64,000 nt of DNA. It comes from Angelobacter sp036557225. GTDB taxonomy: Bacteria; Acidobacteriota; Terriglobia; Terriglobales; Acidobacteriaceae. A program made the translations under genes and the position numbers. Numbering within the stretch: position 1 is the stretch's first letter; each line of letters starts with the position of its first letter. The notes beneath the pieces were generated by a model. The model was not told where the DNA came from and ran no database searches. It worked only from the letters and a program-made list of their open reading frames with translations. The stretch spans positions 1 through 64,000 of the forward strand of contig DATBHX010000039.1 in NCBI GenBank assembly GCA_036557225.1. The letters run 5' to 3'. Shown piece after piece: positions 34,936-43,019 of the stretch.

Positions 34936-35148
34936 GGTAGTGGTACAGTTTGAAAATTCTTATAAGCTCGTCATCCCGAATCCCCGTCAACGAGCAAGCG
35001 CTTTCGGGCCCGTTGACGCCCGCTTTTGGCGTGAATGGGCAGAGCGCGCGAGTCCGGGGCCCCCAAGTGCGCCGCTTTTGCGCGATTTGGGGTGGGAGTA
35101 GGGGTGAGGGACCTTGCGTTACCAAAGCCGTCAAACTGTACCACTACC
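34936..35148. mobile_element. MITE-like element, 213 bp, 18-bp perfect terminal inverted repeats
   Basis: Left end GGTAGTGGTACAGTTTGA (34936-34953) is the exact reverse complement of the right end (35131-35148). The element is bracketed by the identical octamers GGAATCTG at 34928-34935 and 35149-35156, a target-site duplication. No transposase is encoded. Inside are a CGTCAACG/CGTTGACG hairpin (34985-35018) and a block shared, on the other strand, with the intergenic repeat at 23759-23881. Ends beginning GG and 8-bp duplications are known from ISL3- and IS1595-type elements, but the parent is not identified. Confidence 0.85.
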
Positions 35149-35167
35149 GGAATCTGCCCGCCGGGTG

Positions 35168-35230
35168 CCCCATCCCTTTGTATCCTACGATTCCGTCTTC
35201 TCCCAGATGCCGGCGGACGCAAAGGGTGGG
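35168..35230. repeat. REP-like hairpin repeat, copy B
   Basis: CCCATCCCTTTG... pairs with GGACGCAAAGGGTGGG. It shares CGATTCCGT and GGCGGACGCAA loop/arm sequence with copy A at 32001-32064. It begins 12 bp after the target duplication of the MITE. Confidence 0.55.
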
Positions 35231-35243
35231 CCGGAGCGCCGAA

Positions 35244-35774
35244 CTATTCAGGCTGCCACAATTCGATTGGGTTTCCCTCCGGATCATGCAACCGGGTGAA
35301 GCGCCCGATCTTGGGATAGGTTTCGGGGTCTTTCACCTCAATTCCTGCCGCTCGCAGCTGGGCTACCATTTTGTCCATGTCATGCACGCGAAAGTTGATC
35401 ATCCAGGCCTTGTTAGGGTCCCCGAAATATTTGGTCGTCTCGGGAAAGGGACTGAACGAAGTAGGTCCGGCTTCTTGCTGCCAAACTTGTCCGCCCTCGC
35501 TCGTCGGTGTGAGCGCAATCCCCAAATGCTGCTGGTACCAGTTCGCCAACGCTTTGGGATCCTTAGCTCGAAAGAACAACCCTCCGATTCCGGCTACTTT
35601 TTCCATCTCCGCTCCTCTCGATTCATCTTTAGCAGCTGCCTTCGCAGGCGGAGCATGATTCGCCGGCTGTGCGGCGTTCTGTTCCGCCATAGCTGATTCG
35701 CTCTGGAGCACAACGATGCTGGACGCGAAAGTATAGGACAAGATTTGAAGGAATTGCCGCCTTTGAAAGCTCAT
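35244..35774 (-). CDS. Exported VOC-superfamily (glyoxalase-like) protein
   Basis: 176 aa, ATG preceded by GGAG. The N-terminus SFQRRQFLQILSYTFASSIV carries a twin-arginine motif (RRQFL), so export in folded form is likely. An Ala/Pro/Lys linker (about 35-55) leads to one VOC domain: GIGGLFFRAKDPKALANWYQQHLG, and late RLHDPEGNPIELWQP with the metal-binding Glu. A single domain would dimerise. Substrate unknown. Confidence 0.78.
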   Translation of the reverse strand: MSFQRRQFLQILSYTFASSIVVLQSESAMAEQNAAQPANHAPPAKAAAKDESRGAEMEKVAGIGGLFFRAKDPKALANWYQQHLGIALTPTSEGGQVWQQEAGPTSFSPFPETTKYFGDPNKAWMINFRVHDMDKMVAQLRAAGIEVKDPETYPKIGRFTRLHDPEGNPIELWQPE

Positions 35775-35874
35775 TCCACTACTCCTTCCAGGACTTTGTG
35801 CGAGGGTTACTACAATACCTGACGGAATGGGCTTCTGAAAACTGGAACCCTACTTTGGTAGTGGGTTTTTTCAC

Positions 35875-35898
35875 AAAAAATGCCCCAGCGGATGGGGC
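35875..35898 (-). terminator. Rho-independent terminator (minus strand)
   Basis: On the minus strand GCCCCA-TCCGC-TGGGGC is followed by A and six T. It lies 320 bp past the aminotransferase stop at 36220 and 100 bp before the VOC gene start, so it separates the two leftward units. Confidence 0.7.
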
Positions 35899-36075
35899 GC
35901 CCGGTGATCACGCGCAAATTCCTTGATTTCTCTTCCTTTGCCTCCGCAGCCTGCCCTGAGCCACCGAAAGGTGTCGAACGGGCGTCCTCTGCGGGAAATG
36001 GGTTTGGATTTTTCTTGATCAGCGTTCATCAGTGTCCTTCAGCGGCTCATGGTCTTGCCTTTCCGATGACGGGGT

Positions 36076-36168
36076 CCCCGGCAAGCCCGGTGTTGGCTTG
36101 CTGGGGTGAGATCTCCCGATGACCCGATCTCCGGGGCCCCCGACAAGCCCGGTGTTGGCTTGTTGGGG
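36076..36168. repeat. Two tandem 31-nt hairpins, 62-bp period
   Basis: Units 36076-36106 and 36138-36168 fold as CCCC-G-(G/A)CAAGCC, loop CGGTGTT, GGCTTG(C/T)-T-GGGG. The two units differ by a matched change, G-C in the first and A-T in the second, at the same stem position. The flanking CTCCCGA and GACC pieces also repeat. Confidence 0.65.
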
Positions 36169-36219
36169 TGGGATCTCCCGACCCCTTTGCGTTCTCTGGT
36201 GCATGGATACTCGCCGGCG

Positions 36220-37485
36220 TTATGAGAGGGCTTCCAGCAGCCTTTCGATGTCGCCCATGTCGTTGAACACGGACGGCGACACGCGAAGGAAATCCTCCGC
36301 CACTCTCACATTGACATTCGCCTTCTTGAGACGCTCGACGACATTCCCCCGATCTTTCATGGAGAAGCTGATCAGGGCAGACGTTGATTCGGGCGGTGTC
36401 AGCGGAGTGAATCCGAGCCGCGGCATTTCCTCGCGCAGTTTTTTCAGGAGCGGCTGGCGATGCGCCTGGATCTTTTCCACGCCGATTTTCCGGATGTAGG
36501 GCAGCGTCTCCATCAATATGTGTTGCGCCCCTGACCCCGAGGTGCCTGTTTCGAAATGGCCAGTCGCATCGTTGCTGAGCTTCCAGCTATAGGGTGTCGA
36601 TCCTACGTCATCGCCAGGAAGGAAGTGCGATTGCATTTCCTCAGCCTGGTAGTATCCGTATTGCGTTTGTCGCAGAACGCGATCGAGCAGTTCCTCCTTG
36701 ACATAGAGAAACCCAAGGCCAAAATCTCCCATGAGCCACTTGAACGTAGCGCTGGCTGCAAAATCGACTCCACTGGCGCGCACGTCAATGGGAGTGTTGC
36801 CGGCAGCCTGCACGATATCGGCATAAACATAGGCGCCGCGCGAGTGGGCCAGATCGCATACGGCTTTGAGATCGTGCTGAAATCCGTTCGTCATGGCGAC
36901 CAGCGAGATCTCGACCAGCTTGGTCTTCCTGTCAATCACGCGTTCCAGATCTTTAAGATCAATCCGCCAATCGCGCGGCATCACGATACGCACATCGAGC
37001 CCGGAGCGGCGCTTGAGCTCGCCCAGATGGAGAAGAGCGCCATCGAAATGCAATGCGTCCGTCACAACATTGGAATCGGTGCCCACAATCCCAAGCCCGT
37101 TCACCACCAGGTTCTCGCCGGAGCTGGTGTTGGGGATATAGCTGATTTCTGATGGCTTCGCGTTAATCAAGGCGGCGAATTCCGCCTTCACCTGTTCCCG
37201 GTCATAGTGTGTGTCCAGGACCGGACCAGTGCGCGAGTCTACATACCTGCGCAGCGCTTCGCGACCTACGATCGGCAGCGGATGCACGTAGGCACTGTTG
37301 ATATACGTCTCGCCTTCAGGGATAGTGAAGTCAGCTTTGCGCGGCAGCGAGAGGTCGGCAGAGGTTGCCGGTAGGGTCCCCCCGACCACGGCTCCTGGAT
37401 CGCGCTGCGCTTGCGCGATTTGGGATGGGAGAGCAGCGGCGCTGCCGAGCGCAGCTACGCCGCAAACAAATTCGCGTCGATTCAT
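36220..37485 (-). CDS. Exported class V-fold PLP enzyme (Tat signal)
   Basis: 421 aa. The N-terminus MNRREFVCGVAALGSAAALP is a twin-arginine signal with likely cleavage after AQA. The PLP lysine is K249 in SATFKWLMGDFGLGF; other marks are NTSSGENLVVNGLG, the acidic cofactor contact YADIVQAAGNTPIDV, and the substrate block TGTSGSGAQHILM. Fold is like cysteine desulfurases/isopenicillin-N epimerases. A PLP enzyme with a Tat signal suggests a periplasmic reaction. The signal peptide code contains a 21-bp match to the dispersed GC-rich repeat. Substrate unknown. Confidence 0.8.
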   Translation of the reverse strand: MNRREFVCGVAALGSAAALPSQIAQAQRDPGAVVGGTLPATSADLSLPRKADFTIPEGETYINSAYVHPLPIVGREALRRYVDSRTGPVLDTHYDREQVKAEFAALINAKPSEISYIPNTSSGENLVVNGLGIVGTDSNVVTDALHFDGALLHLGELKRRSGLDVRIVMPRDWRIDLKDLERVIDRKTKLVEISLVAMTNGFQHDLKAVCDLAHSRGAYVYADIVQAAGNTPIDVRASGVDFAASATFKWLMGDFGLGFLYVKEELLDRVLRQTQYGYYQAEEMQSHFLPGDDVGSTPYSWKLSNDATGHFETGTSGSGAQHILMETLPYIRKIGVEKIQAHRQPLLKKLREEMPRLGFTPLTPPESTSALISFSMKDRGNVVERLKKANVNVRVAEDFLRVSPSVFNDMGDIERLLEALS

Positions 37486-37557
37486 AGGCTATGGTGAACC
37501 TCAACCCAAACATTGTCTTCGTATAGCGCGCACAGTCAAGTGCTTCCTAGGCTGTCC

Positions 37558-37953
37558 CTATTTCTCAATCGGCCGCCCAAAACACAGCACGTAGCCGTTG
37601 TTATCGGTGATCTCAAAGGCCCTGAGGCCATCGTCTGTGTTGGCCAGTTCACGATGCATAGGGACCTGGCGGTCGACGAACTCTTTGTACAGAGAGTCCG
37701 GATCATCGGTGCCGAAGTAGGCATCCCAGCGGGCCCATTCGTGCCGCGTATAGTTCGGCTGCGGATGGATCTCCGGCGTAATCGCCTTGAGCATGAGCAT
37801 GACCCGGTCGCGTCCTACGGCGGCGAAGAAGTCAGGTCCTACTCCGTCGCCTCCGCCCTTGTAAAGAACGTGGAACCCCAGCTTGGACTGATAAAACGCA
37901 AGCGTAGCGTCAAGATCGTCGATGATGAAAAAGGGAGCAGTATGGGTCAACAT
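37558..37953 (-). CDS. VOC-family (glyoxalase/bleomycin-resistance-like) protein
   Basis: 131 aa, cytoplasmic. FFIIDDLDATLAFYQSKLGFHVLYKGGG at the start and RAFEITDNNGYVLCFGRPI at the end form the paired beta-alpha-beta modules with a C-terminal metal-ligand strand. The family covers glyoxalases, dioxygenases and antibiotic-binding proteins; no specific role can be given. Separate from the exported VOC protein at 35244. Confidence 0.78.
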   Translation of the reverse strand: MLTHTAPFFIIDDLDATLAFYQSKLGFHVLYKGGGDGVGPDFFAAVGRDRVMLMLKAITPEIHPQPNYTRHEWARWDAYFGTDDPDSLYKEFVDRQVPMHRELANTDDGLRAFEITDNNGYVLCFGRPIEK

Positions 37954-38047
37954 AGCGCACCGCCGTGGACGCGAATATAGCTCATGTCCCTGGCTTCTGG
38001 CCAGTTCGCCCGCAGCCCGCTCGCTCGCCCACTAGAACGAACACGAA

Positions 38048-38073
38048 AAAGCGCGGCCTGCCGGCCGCGCTTT
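38048..38073 (-). terminator. Terminator after the DUF3300 gene, bidirectional in form
   Basis: Perfect 11-bp stem AAAGCGCGGCC/GGCCGCGCTTT with tetraloop TGCC. On the minus strand it ends in five T, placing it 30 bp after the DUF3300 stop. It also lies past the start side of the VOC gene. Confidence 0.8.
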
Positions 38074-38102
38074 CACAAGAAATCAGTTCTAGAGACTACT
38101 AG

Positions 38103-39326
38103 TTATCGTCCGTGGCCGTCGTGATCGCCATGGCCTTTGTCGTCTTTGTCTTTGTTGTTGCCGTTGTGATTGCCGTTATTTCCACGGTTGCCATTGTCGT
38201 GGCCATTGCCGTTGCTGTGATTGTCATGGCCATGATTATCGGAGTGGCCGGCATCCCGGCGCTCGACATGCCCCACGTCATTGTGGGCTTCGCGGACTGG
38301 ATGGTCATCGCGATGCACGTCGTGATGATCGTCGTGATGGTCGTCATGCCGGGCGTCGCGATAGGCGTCGCGGCGTTCTTCGTGCCGTACGGCCTCGCGA
38401 TGTTCTTCTTGCCGCTCTCTTACGGCTTCGTGGTGCTCGATTTGCCGTTCTCGTATCGCTTCATGATGCTCGTGGGCGAAGTGGTCACGCTCGCGCTCCA
38501 TGGCTTCATGCCGCTCGTTCCAGACGCGGTCGTGAACCACGACCCGCCGGACCGTATAAGGATGAACATAGACTGTCCGGTTTACCCAGGTGCGGCGCCA
38601 CGGCGCATTGTTGACGATCACCACGCGCTCGTTCCACGAAATGCGGTTGTAACCCCAGCCCCAGGGCCGGTACGCAGCTCCCACGACCACGCCGAAGCGG
38701 AAGCCGATGGCGGCTCCCACGAAGAAGCCAGGCCGCGGACGTTCATAGACCACGACCGGATCATAGTAGGGAACCACGATGTAGTCCGGACGCGCCGGCG
38801 CAATCGCAATATAAGGGCCGCCGCTTACCACGATCTGCGGGCCACTTCTCAGGTAGCCATAGTCGCGCGCGCGCTGCCGCATTCTCTGCACGGCAAACAT
38901 CACTTCCTGTTGATTCGACAGGAAGGCATCGCCCAGATCAGTGGTCCAGCGCATGTCCGACGCCATGTTGCCCAGCACCGCCGGGAAGGGAAGCAGCGCC
39001 TGCACAGACGGGTCCCAGGGCAGCTGATCGTCCTGGATCCGGCCTGCCAGCTGGTCGCCGTTCATACCGCGGTTCTGATCGGCCCAGCGGGCAGCATCCG
39101 GAATTTCGTCAGGGAATGTGGCCGCAGCCAGCACCTGTGCCAGCAGCGGATCAGGGTACAACGCAACTCGTGATACCAGATGGTCAAGCTGATCGGGCGA
39201 ATAATACGGCGCGTCCTGCGCCGCTGCGGGTGCGGCCCACACACAAACCATCGCCACCAGGGCCAGCGCGATCATCAGCACTCGGCCCGCTTTCCGCGCG
39301 GGATTCAAAACTTGTCTTTGCGACAT
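38103..39326 (-). CDS. DUF3300 protein with histidine-rich tail
   Basis: 407 aa, ATG preceded by AAGGAG. Signal peptide about 1-36 (ALALVAMVCVWAAPAAAQ). The DUF3300 core starts YYSPDQLDHLVSRVALYPDPLLAQVLAAAT and runs to about residue 240, including a Tyr/Pro/Val-rich strand region. The C-terminal 170 residues are His/Glu/Arg/Asp-rich, with HEHHEAIRERQ and HDDHHDDHHDVHRDDH, then an Asn/Gly/His-rich end. The tail could bind divalent metals. Function of DUF3300 is unknown. Confidence 0.82.
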   Translation of the reverse strand: MSQRQVLNPARKAGRVLMIALALVAMVCVWAAPAAAQDAPYYSPDQLDHLVSRVALYPDPLLAQVLAAATFPDEIPDAARWADQNRGMNGDQLAGRIQDDQLPWDPSVQALLPFPAVLGNMASDMRWTTDLGDAFLSNQQEVMFAVQRMRQRARDYGYLRSGPQIVVSGGPYIAIAPARPDYIVVPYYDPVVVYERPRPGFFVGAAIGFRFGVVVGAAYRPWGWGYNRISWNERVVIVNNAPWRRTWVNRTVYVHPYTVRRVVVHDRVWNERHEAMERERDHFAHEHHEAIRERQIEHHEAVRERQEEHREAVRHEERRDAYRDARHDDHHDDHHDVHRDDHPVREAHNDVGHVERRDAGHSDNHGHDNHSNGNGHDNGNRGNNGNHNGNNKDKDDKGHGDHDGHGR

Positions 39327-39718
39327 TACGGCTCTCCTTGTTTGCTATGCGTATAACTGTTTCAGCTGAAAGTTTCCATTGGTTGAAACCCTCAGCTATG
39401 AATACGTTTTCTCCTGCATGTAACTACTTGCCGGATGGACCGCGCCTTCCTGCCGGCGGCGTAAAGGGAAGTTTGTGTGCTGTTATGTGAATTCTAACCC
39501 TGCTTGCGCTACAAAGTTGTTCACTGATGGGATGGAACTTTGGTAACGCCGACTGTGGAAATGCCGCCTGGCGAGCAGAAGCAACGGGCTGGAAAGAATA
39601 GACGATTTCAGAAGGAACGCACGATTTGAGATGGAGGCACGAAACAGCATGCTCCATCCTCTCGCTCATAAGAACGAAAGGACGGGAGCAAAGCTGCCTT
39701 GCGCGGAAAGAGAGAAAG
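39327..39718. other. 392-bp gap without recognised features
   Basis: Upstream of the DUF3300 gene and downstream of the putative-Ig gene, both leftward. Short frames lack support, and no palindrome, hairpin or consensus promoter stood out. Confidence 0.4.
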
Positions 39719-41260
39719 CTAGGATCCTTTGGTTGGATTCAGTTGGATCACCAGATGCCAGTTCTTGAAATCAGCACCGGTGGTAGCGCCGAAGGCTGCA
39801 GCAGGCCCGACATAGCGCTGTGCGCCAACCCGTACCAGCCCGGCAAAACTAACGCCAAATGACATCTGTTGTAGGAAGAAGTTGTTTGTCGAAAGCCCGG
39901 CTGCGGTTTTGAAGCTATCGGGAACGTTCTGGTAACCGGCAGAATAGTCACCGTAGAAGCCTCCAGCATTCCCAATCGCGTGATATTCGGCGTACGCTTC
40001 AAACGGAACAGAAACGTATTTCTCAGTAGCCTGCGATAGCGTCGACTGGCCCGCAAATCCGTCAAAACTAAAGCCCAGCTTGGCATTGCCCGTGGCGACG
40101 AATTGCAGAGCATTGTTGTTGTATACGTAGATCGGGTACAGAGCGTGGAGATAGAAATTGCCCCCGGCCTGAATGGTCGCAAGGGTGGAAGCCGCAGTAG
40201 CCTGCGCGGATGACGTGCTTGCATTTCCACCGCCGGTAACGCTGCTGCCCAGGGCGACGCGTAGTCCAAAAGGCGCGGGAAACTGTATCGCAACAAGGTC
40301 CGCGGAGATCGTATTGGTTCCCTGATCAATGCCATACAAATACTGCACCTGGCCTAATGGCGCCACAGGGCCGGTCGCCTGATAGAAACACACTACATCG
40401 TTGTTCGTAGGCGAAGCCGGAGCGGTATGGCCGTTGGGATCAAGATTTCGCGATCGTTTCGTGCTCAGTGGCGTCCACCCATTGAAGTACTGTGGATCGC
40501 CATATTTCGGATTGCCGCAATCCGGCGCCGAGTTGATCGAAATGGCAATCGTGGCTTCCGCTGAAGAATGATTGTTTGTGTCCGTTGCTGTAACTTTAAC
40601 CGTCGTAACGCCTTTTGTGTCCGGTTTCCCGATTATGTAGCCGCTCGGGTCCAGCTGAAGACCTTGCGGAAATGTACTCATTGTGCGCCAGATGTAGCGT
40701 CCCTGTCCGCCAAATGCAATGAGCGGCGCCCGATACGCCTGGCCGGTTGGCTGTGGCGTAAGAGATACGGACTTTACTCCAACCTGGATCGTGTCTCCCT
40801 GCGCTGGATCGATTTCAATCGTGAAAGAATCCGACCTCGAAGCACCTTTTGCCGTTGTCGCGGTAACCTCCACGTCTGCAATCGCAATTGCCGGCGGCGT
40901 GCCATAGAGACAGCCTGTCACCGAATCCATTGCGAGGTCGGTAAATGGCCACGAGGTCGGCACCCAACTGCAGCTTCCTTCTGCACAAAGGTGACTATCG
41001 ATTCGTTGTGTACAAGCGCTGATTGTGTATGTTGTGCCACGAATCAGTCTTATCGCTTTGACTAGAGCAGGAGCGGGTGCCGCACCCTTCGTGGCCTTGG
41101 CTGGACGCGTTCTCTTTCCGACCTTTGCCTTGTTGGCGATGGTCCGTCCGCCGCCTGCTCCGGGCGGCAAGCTTTGCGCCACTGACATTTGGGTAAAGGC
41201 AAACAGAGATAAAACTACCACTGCTGCTGAATACAAGACATGGGTCTTGAACGGCCTCAA
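39719..41260 (-). CDS. Secreted putative-Ig repeat protein
   Basis: 513 aa from TTG 41260, which has GGAGG at 5 nt spacing and opens a clean signal peptide (THVLYSAAVVVLSLFAFTQMSVAQ); a GTG at 41344 is the longer option. A basic Ala/Lys linker follows. Two bacterial putative-Ig (He_PIG-like) units come next, seen as FPQGLQLDPSGYIIGKPDTKGVTTVKVTATD and the shorter TGCLYGTPPAIAIADVEVTAT. The C-terminal half, about 280 residues, is Gly/Ser/Ala/Tyr-rich and has no recognised domain. Probably cell-surface or secreted. Confidence 0.62.
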   Translation of the reverse strand: MRPFKTHVLYSAAVVVLSLFAFTQMSVAQSLPPGAGGGRTIANKAKVGKRTRPAKATKGAAPAPALVKAIRLIRGTTYTISACTQRIDSHLCAEGSCSWVPTSWPFTDLAMDSVTGCLYGTPPAIAIADVEVTATTAKGASRSDSFTIEIDPAQGDTIQVGVKSVSLTPQPTGQAYRAPLIAFGGQGRYIWRTMSTFPQGLQLDPSGYIIGKPDTKGVTTVKVTATDTNNHSSAEATIAISINSAPDCGNPKYGDPQYFNGWTPLSTKRSRNLDPNGHTAPASPTNNDVVCFYQATGPVAPLGQVQYLYGIDQGTNTISADLVAIQFPAPFGLRVALGSSVTGGGNASTSSAQATAASTLATIQAGGNFYLHALYPIYVYNNNALQFVATGNAKLGFSFDGFAGQSTLSQATEKYVSVPFEAYAEYHAIGNAGGFYGDYSAGYQNVPDSFKTAAGLSTNNFFLQQMSFGVSFAGLVRVGAQRYVGPAAAFGATTGADFKNWHLVIQLNPTKGS

Positions 41261-41651
41261 AGTGGCCTCCTTCGCTACACAGGTTCCTTGCAAAATGCCA
41301 AGCTGTTCGTTTGTTGCTGAAATTGATAACGGCTTCTCCGCCACAAACCCTTTTGTCTATGAAAAATATGGCTGCGGCAGTGACAACAGGCAGGTCAGAC
41401 AAACCAACACGAGGCTGTTGGAATTTGCAGGCCGTGAATTGCAGCTGGATTCTCCTCCCAGCCGTGCGTTACACTCTTACTCACCGCCTATGACTGCCAT
41501 CCTTTAATTCGGCGCTCTCTGTATTTTCCGAACAACCAGGCTTGAAGTGTCTCGTCTTTCCGGCAACATCTGCGCCTTTCCTTTGCCGAAAAGACTGGAA
41601 ATAGCCTTTCCCGCGCATGCTTCGCGACATGCGTTCTGGAGCGCAATCGTC

Positions 41652-42779
41652 ATGCAATTGCAATTGGCAGGATGGAACGAATCGTGGTCTGAACTTTTCT
41701 CGCAGCAATTCAACACAGCCGATCATAAGGCTCTGCAGCCTGCGCGTGTGCTGGCTCAACATCGCCAATCCTATTCTCTCTGGACCGCCTCCGGCGAGGC
41801 TAACGCCGAAGTCGCCGGAGCGTTTCTCTATCGCGCCTCTGCTGCTGATTTGCCCGCGGTCGGGGACTGGGTTGCCGTTCGCCAGTATTCACCCGCGGAC
41901 CTGGCGATCATCACCGGTGTCTTACCGCGCAAGACCTGCTTCTCCCGCAAGGTCAGCGGCCCTGCGCCGGAAGAACAGGTCATTGCCGCCAACATCGATC
42001 TGCTGTTCATCGTGTGCGGGCTTGATCATGACTACAACCTGCGCCGGCTGGAACGCTATCTGGTGGCAGCGCGCCAGAGCGGAGCAGCTGCGATCATCGT
42101 GCTCAACAAGGTCGACCTCTGCGGCGACATACCAGCACGCCTGGAAGAAGTTCAAGCCATTGCACCTGGGACTTCAGTCGTCGCGATATCCGCAACTTCG
42201 TCTGCAGCCGCGCTCACGCTGTTGCAGTTCATCGCCCCGGGCCAAACCGGTGCCCTGGTTGGCTCTTCCGGAGCAGGGAAGTCGACCATCGTGAACCAGC
42301 TGTTGGGAACAGCCGTGCAAACCACGCAACCCACGCGCACCTCGGACAGCCGCGGACGCCACACCACCACGCATCGGGAACTTTTCTTTCTGCCCCACGG
42401 CGGATTGATTCTGGATAATCCCGGCCTTCGCGAACTGCAACTCTGGTCAGAGGATTTCTACTCCCACGGAGCGTCTGCAACAGCAACATCATCGCTTCTG
42501 GGCCACGCTGCCGCGGTTGACCAGGCTTTTCCTGAAATCGAAGTCCTGGCCGCGCGCTGCGCCTTCCGCGATTGCAGCCACAGCGTCGAACCCGGCTGCT
42601 CCGTACAAGCGGCGCTGACTTCTGGTCAGATCGATGCTGCGCGCTGGCGCAGCTATCTCAAGCTCGGCCGTGAATTGCGCCACGCCGCTGTTCAACTGGA
42701 CCAGAATCTGCGTCGCACAGAAAAGGAGCGCTGGAAGAAGCTTTGCAAAGAGGTAAAGCGCAATCAGAAGCGAAGATGA
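41652..42779 (+). CDS. rsgA: Ribosome small-subunit-dependent GTPase A
   Basis: 375 aa from ATG 41652 (GGAG upstream); the GTG at 41547 adds an unrelated tail. An N-terminal OB-fold is followed by the circularly permuted GTPase domain: G4 NKVDL, then G1 VGSSGAGKSTI, then G2/G3 with DNPGLREL, and finally a zinc finger CAFRDCSHSVEPGCSV. RsgA acts in late 30S maturation. Normal family length. Confidence 0.92.
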   Translation: MQLQLAGWNESWSELFSQQFNTADHKALQPARVLAQHRQSYSLWTASGEANAEVAGAFLYRASAADLPAVGDWVAVRQYSPADLAIITGVLPRKTCFSRKVSGPAPEEQVIAANIDLLFIVCGLDHDYNLRRLERYLVAARQSGAAAIIVLNKVDLCGDIPARLEEVQAIAPGTSVVAISATSSAAALTLLQFIAPGQTGALVGSSGAGKSTIVNQLLGTAVQTTQPTRTSDSRGRHTTTHRELFFLPHGGLILDNPGLRELQLWSEDFYSHGASATATSSLLGHAAAVDQAFPEIEVLAARCAFRDCSHSVEPGCSVQAALTSGQIDAARWRSYLKLGRELRHAAVQLDQNLRRTEKERWKKLCKEVKRNQKRR

Positions 42780-43019
42780 TCGATCGGATGATCGCCGTGA
42801 TCCGGTGATCGGAAAAAATAGCAACTCACTGCGGATCAACGCGGATTTGCGCGGATCAAGATAAATTAGCTGCTCTGCCCATGATCGACACCTGCGCCAG
42901 CGTGCAATCTGTTCTATATAGCTTTGGTGTTCCGATCACCCGGTCACCCGATCACGGCGACCTGTCCCGGCTTGCCGTGGATCACCCGATCCTTCGCCTG
43001 AATGCTATCCTATTAGGTC
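42780..43019. repeat. Gap with two facing octamer arrays and a decamer array
   Basis: Left array 42780-42806 reads CCGATCAC-type octamers on the minus strand. GCGGATCAAC, GCGGATTTGC, GCGGATCAAG form a period-10 array at 42833-42862. The right array 42930-42961 reads TTCCGATC, ACCCGGTC, ACCCGATC, ACGGCGAC with the ACCTGTCCCG tail. The YajQ start lies 49 bp further on. Confidence 0.55.

Larger units (their letters stand above)
34722..35243. other. 522-bp gene-free, repeat-dense stretch
   Basis: It contains the MITE-like element 34936-35148 with its flanking 8-bp duplications and the REP-like hairpin copy B. The left 200 bp carries the histidine kinase upstream region with no clear promoter. 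Confidence 0.6.
35775..36219. other. 445-bp gene-free stretch
   Basis: It contains a leftward terminator (35875-35898), a decamer-type repeat fragment (36017-36037) and a tandem pair of 31-nt hairpins (36076-36168). No gene is supported. Confidence 0.55.

Noticed and set aside
38112..39173. 353-aa open frame rich in Val/Met/Ile resembling a membrane protein
   Set aside because: It is the complement of the His-rich DUF3300 tail; the hydrophobic look is a by-product of CAT/GAT codons read on the other strand.
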